Origin: Roseibium sp.
GTDB lineage: Bacteria > Pseudomonadota > Alphaproteobacteria > Rhizobiales > Stappiaceae
Direction: 5' to 3'
DNA: 64,000 bases
Assembly (NCBI GenBank): GCA_017643215.1
Contig: JAEPNV010000008.1
Span: 184,255-248,254 of the forward strand
The notes beneath the pieces are model-generated. The model was given only the letters and a program-made list of their open reading frames with translations, did not search any database and was not told the DNA's origin. Positions 9,359 through 18,350 of the stretch are shown in pieces (the stretch's first letter is position 1; every line of letters starts with the position of its first letter). Position numbers and translations under genes: made by a program.

Positions 9359-10335
9359 TGTCCGGACCCTCCCATTGCCGGGTCAACGACGCCGGGCCAA
9401 AGGTCCGGCAACGGCGCAACGATGCCGTGCTTGATGCCCCAAAGGTACCAATTGTCGACGACTGTGCCGGTAAGCAGAATTCCAATGCCACCGGTAATCG
9501 GCGTCAGCACGGCAAACCACCAGGCCCAGCGGTGAATGGATTCCATCGTGGCGTTGAAACCCATCGTCCAGCGCCAGAACAGTGCGGCACGTTCGGAGGC
9601 CGTGCCCCGGTCGGTGATCTGTTCAAGTTCGCGTTCCCCGCCATAGCGGGTGACGGCGAGGATTGTGCCGCCATGCATGGCGAACAAAAGCACAGATCCG
9701 TATAGAAACACGATCGAGAGACAATGGAACGGATTGTAATAGAGGTTCCCGTAGCGAATGGAGAGCGCCGCCGTCCAATCAAGATGTGGGAAAATGCCGT
9801 ACGGAACCGCCTCGGCCCAGCTTCCCATCAGGATCGGCCGGAACAGGCCGAGCACCAGGAACAGCCAGATGGCCGCGCCAAAGGCCCAGGCAATGTGAGT
9901 GCCAAGACCCAACTGGCGGGCGCGGACATAGACACGGGCCCACCAAAGCAGAACCGACGCCAGCAAAAACAGGCTGGCGATCAGATACCAGCCGCCTTCG
10001 TTCAGCGGCACGAAGGGCGAAAGGCCGTATTTGGCCGGCGGCGGTTCGAGGGCCAGCCAGAAGAGCTGGCGGATGAACTGGAACGGGTCCCATCCCACGG
10101 ATGCGAGCATATTGAGCCCGACGATGTTGAACCAGATGGCGCCGGTCAGCAGTGATGCCGTTCCCAGGAAGCCCAGATAGATCGGACCGATCTGGGCGTT
10201 GCCGAACCAGCCGGCAAGCCAGTTGAAGAACGGTTTCCCGGTCCGTTCATCGTTGCCCTTGGGCAGTTCGACACCTGCTTCGAGCGGCCCGCGAACCTGG
10301 ATCTGGGTAAAGATGTTTTGATATTCGCTCAACAT
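9355..10335 (-). CDS. pufM: Photosynthetic reaction centre M subunit
   Basis: PufM forms, with PufL, the membrane core that binds the special pair, bacteriopheophytins, quinones and the non-heme iron. The 326-residue product has five membrane helices and family segments such as [15 protein letters not shown] (special-pair His region), [14 protein letters not shown] and [10 protein letters not shown]. The ATG at 10335 gives the canonical N-terminus [10 protein letters not shown] and is preceded by GAGGGACGG; an in-frame start seven codons upstream would overlap the end of pufL. Eleven bases separate it from the pufL stop. Confidence 0.97.
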   Translation of the reverse strand: MLSEYQNIFTQIQVRGPLEAGVELPKGNDERTGKPFFNWLAGWFGNAQIGPIYLGFLGTASLLTGAIWFNIVGLNMLASVGWDPFQFIRQLFWLALEPPPAKYGLSPFVPLNEGGWYLIASLFLLASVLLWWARVYVRARQLGLGTHIAWAFGAAIWLFLVLGLFRPILMGSWAEAVPYGIFPHLDWTAALSIRYGNLYYNPFHCLSIVFLYGSVLLFAMHGGTILAVTRYGGERELEQITDRGTASERAALFWRWTMGFNATMESIHRWAWWFAVLTPITGGIGILLTGTVVDNWYLWGIKHGIVAPLPDLWPGVVDPAMGGSGQ

Positions 10336-10346
10336 ATCACCGTCCC

Positions 10347-11192
10347 TCAGCTCCAAATCGGCAGGTCAAGCCACCAGTTCCACCATTGTGGCCAACCCTG
10401 GTTCCAGAAGGGGCCGCTGATCACGATGCAGACCGCGCTCCAGAAACCGGCATTGAGTGCAAGGACAAGACCAAGCCTGTGAATCCCGAGCGTGCCGACG
10501 GAATAGCCGATGGTGTCGCGGAAGAATGTGTCTTCGTATTCCGGTGTCTTGACTTCGTCCTGTTGCGGGGGAAGCCCGTCCTTTTCGCCCGGATTGGCCG
10601 CCGAAAGGATCAATCCGCCATGCAGAGAAAGCGCAAGGGTCGTGGTAAAGAAGAACGTCACGGCGAGCATGTGCGCCGGGTTGTAGTGGAAATGCAGGTA
10701 CTGATAGCCGACGTTGGAAACCCAATCGAGATGGCTGAAGATGCCATAGGGAAAGCCATGTCCCCATGCGCCAAGCAAAACCGGCCGGATGACCACCAGG
10801 GTGACATAGGCGAAAATCGCGACGCCGAATGCAAATGGGACGTGATACCCGATGCCCAGCTTACGGCAGATCTCAACCTCGCGTAGAGCCCAGGATGCGA
10901 ACGCCCCAATGGCACAGATCGTAATGATCTGCCAAAGTCCGCCTTCGGTCAGCGGCGCCAAGGCCAGCCCATAGCTCAAATCCGGCGGCGCGATGGAGAT
11001 GCGCCAGATGTTCCAGGTCGGGCCGAGGGCGGCGCCATAGAGAATCAGGGCGGTGCCGACCGCCGAGAAAAAGATCGTCGTCAGTCCGAAAAAGCCAACG
11101 TAAAACGGCCCGATCCAGAAATCGAAGAGGTCTCCGCCAATCAGCGTGCCCCCTCGGACACGATACTTTCGTTCGAAGCTTAGTAGTGCCAT
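10347..11192 (-). CDS. pufL: Photosynthetic reaction centre L subunit
   Basis: PufL is the L subunit of the type-II reaction centre. The 281-residue product begins [17 protein letters not shown], has five membrane helices and carries conserved segments [16 protein letters not shown] (special-pair His) and [15 protein letters not shown] (iron-ligand His). The ATG at 11192 has GGAGG seven bases upstream; the frame stays open through the upstream hairpin region, but that extension is not protein-like. It is separated from pufA by about 100 bases containing a strong hairpin. Confidence 0.97.
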   Translation of the reverse strand: MALLSFERKYRVRGGTLIGGDLFDFWIGPFYVGFFGLTTIFFSAVGTALILYGAALGPTWNIWRISIAPPDLSYGLALAPLTEGGLWQIITICAIGAFASWALREVEICRKLGIGYHVPFAFGVAIFAYVTLVVIRPVLLGAWGHGFPYGIFSHLDWVSNVGYQYLHFHYNPAHMLAVTFFFTTTLALSLHGGLILSAANPGEKDGLPPQQDEVKTPEYEDTFFRDTIGYSVGTLGIHRLGLVLALNAGFWSAVCIVISGPFWNQGWPQWWNWWLDLPIWS

Positions 11193-11244
11193 CGTACATC
11201 CTCCGATTACAAAGAATCGGCCAAGTGTCTCTTCTATCTCGATT

Positions 11245-11279
11245 GGCTGCGGGCGGAACCGATACGGCCGCCCGCAGCC
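11245..11279 (-). other. pufA-pufL intercistronic mRNA hairpin
   Basis: A 12-bp perfect inverted repeat (GGCTGCGGGCGG / CCGCCCGCAGCC) with an 11-base loop lies between the pufA stop and the pufL start. No T-run follows on the minus strand (AATCGAGATAGAAG), so it is not a normal terminator. In Rhodobacter a hairpin at this spot protects the upstream pufBA mRNA from 3' decay and makes light-harvesting genes more expressed than pufLM; the same role is inferred here. Confidence 0.8.
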
Positions 11280-11292
11280 TTGATGTGTTGGA

Positions 11293-11493
11293 TCAGCCGA
11301 ACATGGTTGGCGGAACCAGCGGGCTGTCGATCGATTGCTCGACCGCACCCGTCGTAATCGGCGCGCCTTCGAACCAGTTGAAGCGTTCGGTGCTCAGAAG
11401 GACGAGGTGAATCATCACAGCGAGGCCGAAGAGGAAAACGCCCTGGACGACCAGCGTCTTGCGCGGGTCGAAAATCATCCAGATTCTCCACAT
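11293..11493 (-). CDS. pufA: Light-harvesting 1 alpha polypeptide
   Basis: A 66-residue single-helix protein of the core antenna ring. It begins [12 protein letters not shown], with the membrane span at about residues 14-34 and the bacteriochlorophyll-binding His29 in AVMIHL, followed by a Trp-containing exit segment (FNWFEG). AAGGGAG lies upstream of the ATG. It follows pufB by 12 bases, and the hairpin downstream sets it apart from pufLM. Confidence 0.95.
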   Translation of the reverse strand: MWRIWMIFDPRKTLVVQGVFLFGLAVMIHLVLLSTERFNWFEGAPITTGAVEQSIDSPLVPPTMFG

Positions 11494-11505
11494 TTTGCTT
11501 CTCCC

Positions 11506-11727
11506 TTAAACGAGCGTTGGAAGGAGCGCTGTGACCGTCTGACCGACGCCCTCTAGGGACGCATAGCCTTCAGGTCCTGGAATCCACGGGCGCCAAAACC
11601 AGACCAGCAAATGAGCGACGATCGCGATCGCCACAAACAAATACATGCCCTGGAGATAGTACTTATGGAATTCCTGGGCTTCGCCTTCGGACATGCCGGT
11701 CAGCGAAACCGAGTTCGGACTGGACAT
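11506..11727 (-). CDS. pufB: Light-harvesting 1 beta polypeptide (long C-terminal tail)
   Basis: The beta polypeptide of the core antenna. Conserved parts are the acidic N-terminal segment SEGEAQEFHKYY, the single helix at about residues 26-47 and the bacteriochlorophyll ligand His39 in IVAHLLVWFWRPW. AGGAGG lies eight bases upstream of the ATG, one of the strongest ribosome sites in the window. At 73 residues it is longer than the usual 47-55: after WRPW it continues with about 25 residues (ending TVTALLPTLV) that ordinary beta subunits lack. The frame is clean, so this looks like a real extension. Confidence 0.93.
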   Translation of the reverse strand: MSSPNSVSLTGMSEGEAQEFHKYYLQGMYLFVAIAIVAHLLVWFWRPWIPGPEGYASLEGVGQTVTALLPTLV

Positions 11728-11750
11728 AAAAATACCTCCTAGTCACAGCC

Positions 11751-11805
11751 GCTGCGGTACCCCGCAGCCGGGTTGCCCCGGGCCGATCGGTGATGACCCA
11801 ACCCG
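11751..11805 (-). other. Structured spacer between pufQ and pufB
   Basis: Two nested or adjacent stems can form here: a 7-bp stem with a 4-base loop (GCTGCGG at 11751-11757 with CCGCAGC at 11762-11768), and a 7-bp stem CGGGTTG (11769-11775) with CAACCCG (11799-11805). They lie in the 121-base gap between the pufQ stop and the pufB ribosome site. A role in mRNA processing or 5' stability of pufBA is inferred from the analogous Rhodobacter region. Confidence 0.45.
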
Positions 11806-11848
11806 TTGGCATTTCCACCGGTTTTGGACGCCGGCGAATGGTGTGCGG

Positions 11849-12076
11849 TCATGCCAAAAAGGCATATCCCGCTGTTGCGTGCGCGGCCGACCACGCTTCC
11901 GCAACCACGCCTTGACCGGTTTCGGACCGTGGACGACCGCGAAGCACCGAAGCCATGCGCCGAACCGTGACCATCGCCAGGCAGATCACAAAGGACAGGG
12001 CGACCAGCAGCCGATACTCCACACGGTCGCGCCAATCGTTGACGCGGCTCCGGTGTCGGCACCTTGAAGACTTCAT
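11849..12076 (-). CDS. pufQ: PufQ, bacteriochlorophyll/complex formation protein
   Basis: A 75-residue protein with a basic N-terminus, one membrane helix (about residues 21-40, VEYRLLVALSFVICLAMVTV) and a hydrophilic tail. Size, the RVEYRL entry to the helix and position directly upstream of pufB match PufQ, which stimulates early bacteriochlorophyll synthesis and complex formation in Rhodobacter. It starts 41 bases after the bchZ stop, so it can be transcribed from the bch operon. A longer open frame on the same strand in another register is rejected because it lacks this pattern. Confidence 0.8.
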   Translation of the reverse strand: MKSSRCRHRSRVNDWRDRVEYRLLVALSFVICLAMVTVRRMASVLRGRPRSETGQGVVAEAWSAAHATAGYAFLA

Positions 12077-12117
12077 GTCATCCTCCTCCTTCTGGCGGTT
12101 CGCAGGTCCGCGCGTGA

Positions 12118-13581
12118 TTAGGCCGCACTTCCAAGCATCAGCCTCGTCCGCGCATCCGCTACATCCTCTTCACTGACAAATCCGCGGCCCCTGTCGCGTG
12201 CGCAGGCCTCGGCCGCATCGCGCAGCCGTTTGGCCGCGGAGATCCGCACAAGGACCGGCTCGGCTGAAACCAGATCGTCCAACAGCCGCGTCGCCGCGTC
12301 CTGCCAGCGCATTTCAGCCCGGGCCTGGGCCCGCACCGGTGTGGCGTCGACGGCGTCCATTTGTGTTGACAAGGGCAAGATGTTGAACAGCGCGTCGAAC
12401 AACGCGTTGCAATATTCCTGGGTCAGCCAGGTCGCGCCCGAATAGCCCATGACTGGGGTGCCGGTGTGCCGGCGGATGATGGCACCGGGAAAGGAAACCG
12501 GAATATACATGGCCCGGGTTCCCGTTTCCTGGATGTACATGCGCTCGTTGTAGGAACCGAAGACGATCATCGGTTTTGTGTCGGCGATCTTTTCGCGGAC
12601 GCTCTCATTGTCCGGTTTCACGCCCGCGCGCCGCTGAACGGAGAACGCACACGGCATTCCCAGATCGTCCTCGAGGAAATGGCGGATGCCACGCTCATAG
12701 GTTTCGCTGGCGACTACCGCGAAGCTGGCGGTTCCGAAGAAGTCCTGCGTGACCGAGCGCCACAGATCCCAGAGCGGTTTCAATGTCGTGTGCCGCTCCT
12801 GTGCAATGAACGGCTCAGGATCGAGGCCGAGGATCTCGCCGAGGCTCCGCAGGAAGGCGGTGGTCGAGTGAATCCCGATCGGCGCCTGCAGGTACGGCCG
12901 GTCCAGCGCCTCGCACAGCTGCCGCCCGAACTCCCGGTAGAGGCAAATGTTGGCCTCCGCATCCGTGAGGCGTGATACTTCATTCAAATGGCTGCCGAGC
13001 GGGAAGGTCATGTTGACCTCCGCGCCAATGCCCTCGACAAGCCGACGGATCTCGGCCAGGTCCGACGGCATGTTGAACGTGCCGTAGATCGCGCCGATGA
13101 TGTTCACCTTCGGCTTTTGACCGTCCTTGCGCGGTTTGACCGGCTTCACCTTTCCCTTCCGTGGACCGTATTCGGTCCACAGCCACGTCAGGGCCCGGTC
13201 CGCCGACTGCCACTGGTCCTCGTCAATGGTGCGGGGCAGGAACCTTTGGATATTGCTGCCTTCCGGCGTCACGCCGCCGCCAATCATCTCCGCGATCGAC
13301 CCGGTGACGACCACGGCCGGCAGGTCCGGATCGAGAACCGCACGGGCGCGTTTCATCGCCTGTTCGGTGCCGTGCTGGCCAAGCTCATCTTCGCTGAGAC
13401 CGGTGACGACGATTGGCAGCTCATGCGGGGGCAGGGCGTCTGTGTAGTGAAGAACGGAGGTCACGGGAAGGTTCTCGCAACCCACGGGACCGTCAATGAT
13501 CACCTGAAGACCCTTGATGGCGGTGAAGGCGTAGACTGAGCCCCAATACCCGCCGGCGCGGTCGTGGTCGACGATCAACAT
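12118..13581 (-). CDS. bchZ: Chlorophyllide a reductase subunit Z
   Basis: BchZ is one half of the catalytic BchY-BchZ component of chlorophyllide a oxidoreductase, the nitrogenase-like enzyme that reduces ring B to give the bacteriochlorin. The 487-residue product has the family N-terminus ([24 protein letters not shown] with the cluster-binding Cys) and the usual C-terminal helical domain. It overlaps bchY by seven bases. It is the last bch gene before pufQ, linking pigment and reaction-centre expression. Confidence 0.95.
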   Translation of the reverse strand: MLIVDHDRAGGYWGSVYAFTAIKGLQVIIDGPVGCENLPVTSVLHYTDALPPHELPIVVTGLSEDELGQHGTEQAMKRARAVLDPDLPAVVVTGSIAEMIGGGVTPEGSNIQRFLPRTIDEDQWQSADRALTWLWTEYGPRKGKVKPVKPRKDGQKPKVNIIGAIYGTFNMPSDLAEIRRLVEGIGAEVNMTFPLGSHLNEVSRLTDAEANICLYREFGRQLCEALDRPYLQAPIGIHSTTAFLRSLGEILGLDPEPFIAQERHTTLKPLWDLWRSVTQDFFGTASFAVVASETYERGIRHFLEDDLGMPCAFSVQRRAGVKPDNESVREKIADTKPMIVFGSYNERMYIQETGTRAMYIPVSFPGAIIRRHTGTPVMGYSGATWLTQEYCNALFDALFNILPLSTQMDAVDATPVRAQARAEMRWQDAATRLLDDLVSAEPVLVRISAAKRLRDAAEACARDRGRGFVSEEDVADARTRLMLGSAA

Positions 13582-15125
13582 CCCACGGCCTCCCCGTTGT
13601 CGACGGCATTGGCGGAGTGACGCGCCCGTTTGCCGTGTTTCTTGCGCACGCCATCCAGGTCACGCGGTGTTGCTTGCCAAACGCCGGCCGTATCGCCGTC
13701 TCCGACGCCTTCAAAAAAGGTCCGCATGCGATCGAAACGATGACCATTGCCAATCGCGGCGTTGATCACGGTTGCCAGCGAGCCTGCGCCGGCCGGGCCC
13801 ATCAGCGGCCGAGCTGAAATGAGGTTGGTGAAGTATAGCGCCGGTGTCGCCTTTTCCTTGGCATGCTGGACCACCGGTGTCGTGCCGATCGCCAGATCCG
13901 GCTCGAACTCCTCGAAAGCGGCAATGTCCTGTTCCAGCGACGCGCGGAACTGCACATGAACGCCGCGTTCGCGCAGCCAGTCGGCATCGGCCGCCGAATA
14001 GGGCGTTTGCGGGCAGGCGGAACCGACGTAGCGCAGATCCGCGCCGCTTTCGACGAGCAGGCGGGCGACCAGAAGCTCCGACCCTTCATAGCCGGACAGC
14101 GTGATGCGCCCGGTGATTTTATTGTCGGCAAGCGCGCCGGTAATGGCACCGCGCATGGCATTGCGGACCCCGTCACGATTTGCCGCCGCCACGTTGCAGG
14201 CATCGGCGATAGCGGAAATCCAGGCATCTGTTCCATCTGCTCCGACCGGCGCCGAACCGACAACCTGGCGTCCGGCGTCACGGAACTCGCGCACCGATGC
14301 GGTGTAGAACGGATGGATCGCCGCGACGGCTGCGCAATCGAGCGCTGAATAAAGCTCCCGCCACTCGCGGACCGGAACCACGGGACCGGCAGCCAGGCCC
14401 ATCGGTTCCAAGAGCTGGCCAATGATCATCGGATCAGCGGGGAACATCTCGCCGAGCAGCGTGACTGTCGGTTTCGCTTCAACGCCACCTGCCGGGGCAA
14501 GGACCGGTCCGGCTTCGGCTTCGGCGCGGGCATAAGAGAGCATTGCGGCCGACAGGACATCCTTGGCCTCCGCGTGGGTCGGGACCCCGAAGCCTGGCAC
14601 GTCGATGCCGACGATGCGGACGCCATTGATGTCCTTGGGAAGCATCTGCAAGGGGATGCCGGACGCCGTTGGAACACACAGGTTGGTGACGACGATCGCG
14701 TCGTATTTTTCCGGATCGGCCATGAGGTGCACCGCGTCGCGGATGTCCTCATAAAGCTTGCCCGTCACAAGCGTTTCGGAGTTGAACGGCACATAGCCCA
14801 CCGACCGCTTCGCGCCATAAAAATGCGAGGTGAAGGTCAAGCCATAAACGCAGCAGGCCGAGCCGGACAAAACGGTCGCGACGCGGCGCATTCTGAGGCC
14901 CACTCGCAAGGAGCCGAAAGCCGGACACATGGATTGCGGCTGGTCATGCGGGCCCTTGGGATAATCCCGTTCAAAGCGTTCCATCAGGCCCGCTTTGCCG
15001 GAAGCGGCCGCCGATGCCTTCAGCTTTTCCGCACCCGAATGACAGCCGAGGCCATCCGTTTCGGCCGGGGCGGCGGTTTCTGGCGGGGCGGCCGGATGAC
15101 CCGGCCCTGGATCGAGCGTTTCCAT
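13575..15125 (-). CDS. bchY: Chlorophyllide a reductase subunit Y
   Basis: BchY pairs with BchZ in chlorophyllide a reductase. The 516-residue product contains the expected cluster-binding segments: [22 protein letters not shown], and [15 protein letters not shown]. The length is within the family range of about 490-520. It sits seven bases after bchX and overlaps bchZ, as in other crtEF-bchCXYZ superoperons. The N-terminal 40 residues are Pro/Ala-rich and poorly conserved, so the exact start is less certain than the identity. Confidence 0.94.
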   Translation of the reverse strand: METLDPGPGHPAAPPETAAPAETDGLGCHSGAEKLKASAAASGKAGLMERFERDYPKGPHDQPQSMCPAFGSLRVGLRMRRVATVLSGSACCVYGLTFTSHFYGAKRSVGYVPFNSETLVTGKLYEDIRDAVHLMADPEKYDAIVVTNLCVPTASGIPLQMLPKDINGVRIVGIDVPGFGVPTHAEAKDVLSAAMLSYARAEAEAGPVLAPAGGVEAKPTVTLLGEMFPADPMIIGQLLEPMGLAAGPVVPVREWRELYSALDCAAVAAIHPFYTASVREFRDAGRQVVGSAPVGADGTDAWISAIADACNVAAANRDGVRNAMRGAITGALADNKITGRITLSGYEGSELLVARLLVESGADLRYVGSACPQTPYSAADADWLRERGVHVQFRASLEQDIAAFEEFEPDLAIGTTPVVQHAKEKATPALYFTNLISARPLMGPAGAGSLATVINAAIGNGHRFDRMRTFFEGVGDGDTAGVWQATPRDLDGVRKKHGKRARHSANAVDNGEAVGC

Positions 15126-15132
15126 AGCCGTG

Positions 15133-16140
15133 TCACACCGTGTCGTAGATGATTTCCAGAGAGGGTTTCTGGATCTTGGAGGCCGTGCACATGTCTTCTT
15201 GCGTCGCTGGCTGCAATGAGTAGCCGGACGTCTTGTCCGATGCGTCGAACAAGCCGATCAGGTCATCCTGCGACAGGGGATCGGGCAGAACCGGCGGCGC
15301 TTCTCCGAGCGCTGTGGCCAGTTGCTCAAACAAGGGCCCCCAGCGGTTTTCCGGATGGCCGATGATCTGGTAGTTGGCGCTCTTTCGCCGGATGTCCTCG
15401 TCCTGGGGAATCGACGCGAGCACCGGGATGCCAACGGATCGGGCGAAGGCTTGCGCCTCGCCGGTGCCGTCATCCTTGTTCACGACAAGACCGGCCACGC
15501 CGACATTGCCGCCAAGCTTTCGGAAATACTGGACCGCCGAGCATACGTTGTTGGCGACATAAAGCGATTGCAGGTCGTTGGAGCCAACGACGACCACTTT
15601 CTGGCACATGTCGCGCGCGATCGGCAGACCAAATCCGCCGCATACGACGTCGCCGAGAAAATCGAGCAGCACGAAGTCGAAATCCCAGTCGTGGAAGCCG
15701 AGCTTTTCGAGGGTTTCAAAGCCGTGAATAATGCCCCGGCCGCCGCAGCCGCGGCCGACCTCGGGTCCGCCGAGCTCCATGGCGAAAACGCCGTCGCGTT
15801 TGAAGCACACATCGCCGATGGTCAGTTCGGCGCCGGCATCCTTCATTTTCGACGAGGTCTGGATGATCGTCGGGCACGCCCGTCCGCCGAACAGAAGCGA
15901 TGTCGTGTCGCTCTTGGGATCGCAGCCGATCAACAGCACTTTCTTGCCAAGTTGCGCCAGCATGTAGGACAGGTTGGCGAGGGTGAAGCTCTTGCCGATC
16001 CCGCCCTTGCCGTAGATGGCGATGATCTGGGTTTCCTTGGTGACCGGTCCCGTTGCCGGCGCGGCAACGTCTTCGTGAGCCTCTTCACGCAAGTAGTCGT
16101 GCAACTGGCGGACCGGACCGCCGCCCAAGCCTTCACTCAT
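15133..16140 (-). CDS. bchX: Chlorophyllide a reductase iron protein (subunit X)
   Basis: BchX is the NifH-like ATPase that feeds electrons to BchYZ. The 335-residue product has the P-loop IYGKGGIGKS and a cluster-ligand segment VVCGGFGLPIA with a second Cys region near FGGRACPT. The ATG at 16140 overlaps the bchC stop as ATGA; an in-frame codon five residues upstream lies inside bchC and is not used here. The first 40 residues before the P-loop are variable. Confidence 0.95.
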   Translation of the reverse strand: MSEGLGGGPVRQLHDYLREEAHEDVAAPATGPVTKETQIIAIYGKGGIGKSFTLANLSYMLAQLGKKVLLIGCDPKSDTTSLLFGGRACPTIIQTSSKMKDAGAELTIGDVCFKRDGVFAMELGGPEVGRGCGGRGIIHGFETLEKLGFHDWDFDFVLLDFLGDVVCGGFGLPIARDMCQKVVVVGSNDLQSLYVANNVCSAVQYFRKLGGNVGVAGLVVNKDDGTGEAQAFARSVGIPVLASIPQDEDIRRKSANYQIIGHPENRWGPLFEQLATALGEAPPVLPDPLSQDDLIGLFDASDKTSGYSLQPATQEDMCTASKIQKPSLEIIYDTV

Positions 16141-17078
16141 TGTGCCGCCTCCCATTCGAGGATCATTTTCACGCAGGATGGATCGTTAAATGCTGTCTGA
16201 TAGGCCGCGCGTGCATCTCGGGCCGGGGCCGAATGGGTGATCAGCCCGGTCAAGGACAAGGACCCGTCCGTGACCAGTTCGCTGACCGCGATCAGATCCG
16301 CCGGCCGGAACTCGGCCGCGATGACAATCCGGGCTTCGCGCATGAATGCCGGCGCGAACTCAAACGACATGCGGTCATCATAAAAACCAGCGAGGATGAT
16401 TGTTCCGCCAGGCTTCAGATGGCGCACGGCGAGATCGATGACCGCCGGATCGCCGCTGGCGTCGAGGATCGCGTCAAACACCTTGCCAGCGCTCGCCTCG
16501 GGCGTTGTCACCTCGTAAGCGCCGGCGCCAGTCCGCCGGACCGGATTGGTTTCCCAGACAACGGGTTCAGGGTGGCCGAGCGCGATCAGAAGGCGGGCCG
16601 CGAGACGGCCCAAGACACCATGTCCGACAATGACATTCGGGACCGGTGTTTGGGGAAGGGTCAGGGCATGATAGGCGGTCGCGGCGAGCGAGAGCAGCGT
16701 ACCTTCCTGCGCGATTCTTTCGTCCAGTGGCACCGCCTTTTCGGCTTTTGTGACCAAGGTGGATGCGGACGCACCGAACAATCCGGCTGCTTCTTTAAAA
16801 CAACGGCTGCCCGGTATCAGAACGAGTTGGTTCTCAGACAGATCACTGCCGGGACGGGTATCCACCACCCGGCCCACGGTTTCGTATCCGGGAACAAGCG
16901 GATACGCCAATCCGGGGAAGAACGGCATGGAACCTTCAAACAGCCGCTTCTCCGTGCCCGTGCTGATGCCGCTCCAAAGGGATTTCACGACAATATCGCC
17001 GTCTTCCGGTTCAACGAGCGTGAGCTGCCGTACGTCCACGTGTTTGGGCTCTTCAAATAGGACTGCCTGCGTCTTCAT
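16137..17078 (-). CDS. bchC: 3-Hydroxyethyl (bacterio)chlorophyllide a dehydrogenase
   Basis: BchC oxidises the C3 hydroxyethyl group to acetyl, a late step of bacteriochlorophyllide a synthesis. It is a medium-chain dehydrogenase-like protein with conserved WSGISTGTEKRL, VPGYETVGRV and a nucleotide-binding segment (VIVGHGVLGRLAARLL). The ATG at 17078 gives the usual N-terminus MKTQAV (313 residues). An in-frame TTG at 17105 has a strong GAGGAGGAG site before it and is a real alternative. An ATG at 17141 lies upstream of the inferred -10 box and is rejected. It heads the bchCXYZ-puf segment with its own regulated promoter. Confidence 0.93.
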   Translation of the reverse strand: MKTQAVLFEEPKHVDVRQLTLVEPEDGDIVVKSLWSGISTGTEKRLFEGSMPFFPGLAYPLVPGYETVGRVVDTRPGSDLSENQLVLIPGSRCFKEAAGLFGASASTLVTKAEKAVPLDERIAQEGTLLSLAATAYHALTLPQTPVPNVIVGHGVLGRLAARLLIALGHPEPVVWETNPVRRTGAGAYEVTTPEASAGKVFDAILDASGDPAVIDLAVRHLKPGGTIILAGFYDDRMSFEFAPAFMREARIVIAAEFRPADLIAVSELVTDGSLSLTGLITHSAPARDARAAYQTAFNDPSCVKMILEWEAAQ

Positions 17079-17122
17079 TCCGATTGGCAGGTTGGCTGGG
17101 GCCAAGCTGCGCTCCTCCTCAT

Positions 17123-17140
17123 TGTCATAATAAATGGACA
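17123..17140 (-). promoter_or_regulatory. PpsR/CrtJ operator 1 at bchC
   Basis: The minus strand reads TGT-N12-ACA (TGTCCATTTATTATGACA), the PpsR/CrtJ consensus. It covers the proposed -10 element and is separated by exactly 8 bp from a second box, the spacing known for cooperative CrtJ binding at the Rhodobacter bchC promoter. Confidence 0.85.
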
Positions 17141-17154
17141 TATAAGAGTGTCAA
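17127..17154 (-). promoter_or_regulatory. Sigma70-type bchC promoter
   Basis: On the minus strand TTGACA (17149-17154) is followed after 16 bases by TATTAT (17127-17132). Both hexamers lie inside PpsR boxes, so repressor binding would block RNA polymerase. The start point would fall near 17120, about 40 bases before the chosen bchC ATG. Confidence 0.75.
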
Positions 17155-17166
17155 TTATAATTTACA
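17149..17166 (-). promoter_or_regulatory. PpsR/CrtJ operator 2 at bchC
   Basis: The box (TGTAAATTATAATTGACA on the minus strand) matches TGT-N12-ACA and contains the -35 hexamer TTGACA. It lies 8 bp from operator 1 and 21 bp downstream of the crtF stop. Confidence 0.85.
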
Positions 17167-17186
17167 CATTAGAGGCGCCCGAAACA

Positions 17187-18344
17187 TCAGGCCTGGGCAA
17201 CGGCAACCGTTCCCAGCATTGGCCGGCGGCAGCGCCGTTTTTTCACGCTCCGGAAACCGGCTTTTTCCAGTAAAATTCTGATTTCGTTGAATGAACGGCA
17301 GAAGCCGCCACCCATGGCCATCAGATAGATCGAAAAGTAGGCGGCCGCGATCCGTTCCGCCGACCCGCGCCCGGCCATCGGCTCGGCGACCACGATCGTG
17401 GTGCCGGATTTGACGCTGTTTTTGATGTTGATCAGAAGCCGCATGACCGTATCGTCATCGTGATCGAAAAGGACCCGGATCAGCGTGACGCCGTCATAGC
17501 CGGATGGGATCGGATCGGTAAAAAAGTTGCCGCCATGGCAACGACCGCGGTCCATCAGGCCGCGGGCGGCCAGGCGCTCTCCGGCCCGTTCGGCGACGGC
17601 TGGGAGGTCGAGCAGACCGATACGAAGATCAGGATGTTCGCGGGCAAGGCTCTCGAGAAAGATTCCCTCGCCGCCGCCAATGTCGAGCACGGCGGTGCAC
17701 GCTTTGAAATCGAACGCCGTCAGGATGTCTTGGGACAGCATGACCTGGCTGGAACTCATGACGGCGGAATAGGTCCGGGCCGATTCGGCCGTCACTGCCG
17801 TGCCAGACCCGTTGACATAGGTCCAAAAGGTGTTGAGCTCGCCGCCGCCCGGACCGTTTCTAAGCAGTTTAAGCGGATCCGAGAGGTCCCTGTAAAACAA
17901 GGCATGGTGCCGGATCATCGTTTGAATACCCGGATCGGACACGACCACGGAACCGAAATCATCGAGCGCACATTCGCCGGTGTCCAAACGGGTCGTGAGC
18001 TGAAGGCATTCGGTCGATTGCAAAAAGGCGCGCATCCGATCTATCGGAATGCGCAGCGCGGCAGACAAGGCATCGGGTGTTGCCGGCGATTTTTGGAGCC
18101 GGGTCAACAAGCTGGTCTCAAGGGCTGCAAACAGGACCTGGCTTTGAACAAATCCGCTCATGATCGACAGCAGGTCGGCCGCCCGCCGGTTTGCGTACCA
18201 CCTTGTGAATGGAAAGCGGTCCAGCGCCGCGCGGAACGACGGATTGGCGAGTGCGGATTGGCGCCACAGCCGGAGCCTGTCCCGCGTTCCCCGCCGCGGT
18301 GGTGCGTCAAGCGCCAAGGGTCCGTTGTCGGCCGAAATCGACAT
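17187..18344 (-). CDS. crtF: Demethylspheroidene (hydroxyneurosporene) O-methyltransferase
   Basis: CrtF methylates the C1 hydroxyl of acyclic carotenoids with S-adenosylmethionine, giving the methoxy group of spheroidene. The 385-residue product has an N-terminal helical dimerisation region and a C-terminal class-I methyltransferase fold with the SAM loop AVLDIGGGEGIF and the later DGVTLIRVLFDHDD segment. It starts six bases after crtE and is followed by the bchC promoter, so it belongs to the crtEF part of the superoperon. Confidence 0.93.
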   Translation of the reverse strand: MSISADNGPLALDAPPRRGTRDRLRLWRQSALANPSFRAALDRFPFTRWYANRRAADLLSIMSGFVQSQVLFAALETSLLTRLQKSPATPDALSAALRIPIDRMRAFLQSTECLQLTTRLDTGECALDDFGSVVVSDPGIQTMIRHHALFYRDLSDPLKLLRNGPGGGELNTFWTYVNGSGTAVTAESARTYSAVMSSSQVMLSQDILTAFDFKACTAVLDIGGGEGIFLESLAREHPDLRIGLLDLPAVAERAGERLAARGLMDRGRCHGGNFFTDPIPSGYDGVTLIRVLFDHDDDTVMRLLINIKNSVKSGTTIVVAEPMAGRGSAERIAAAYFSIYLMAMGGGFCRSFNEIRILLEKAGFRSVKKRRCRRPMLGTVAVAQA

Positions 18345-18350
18345 GGGCGG

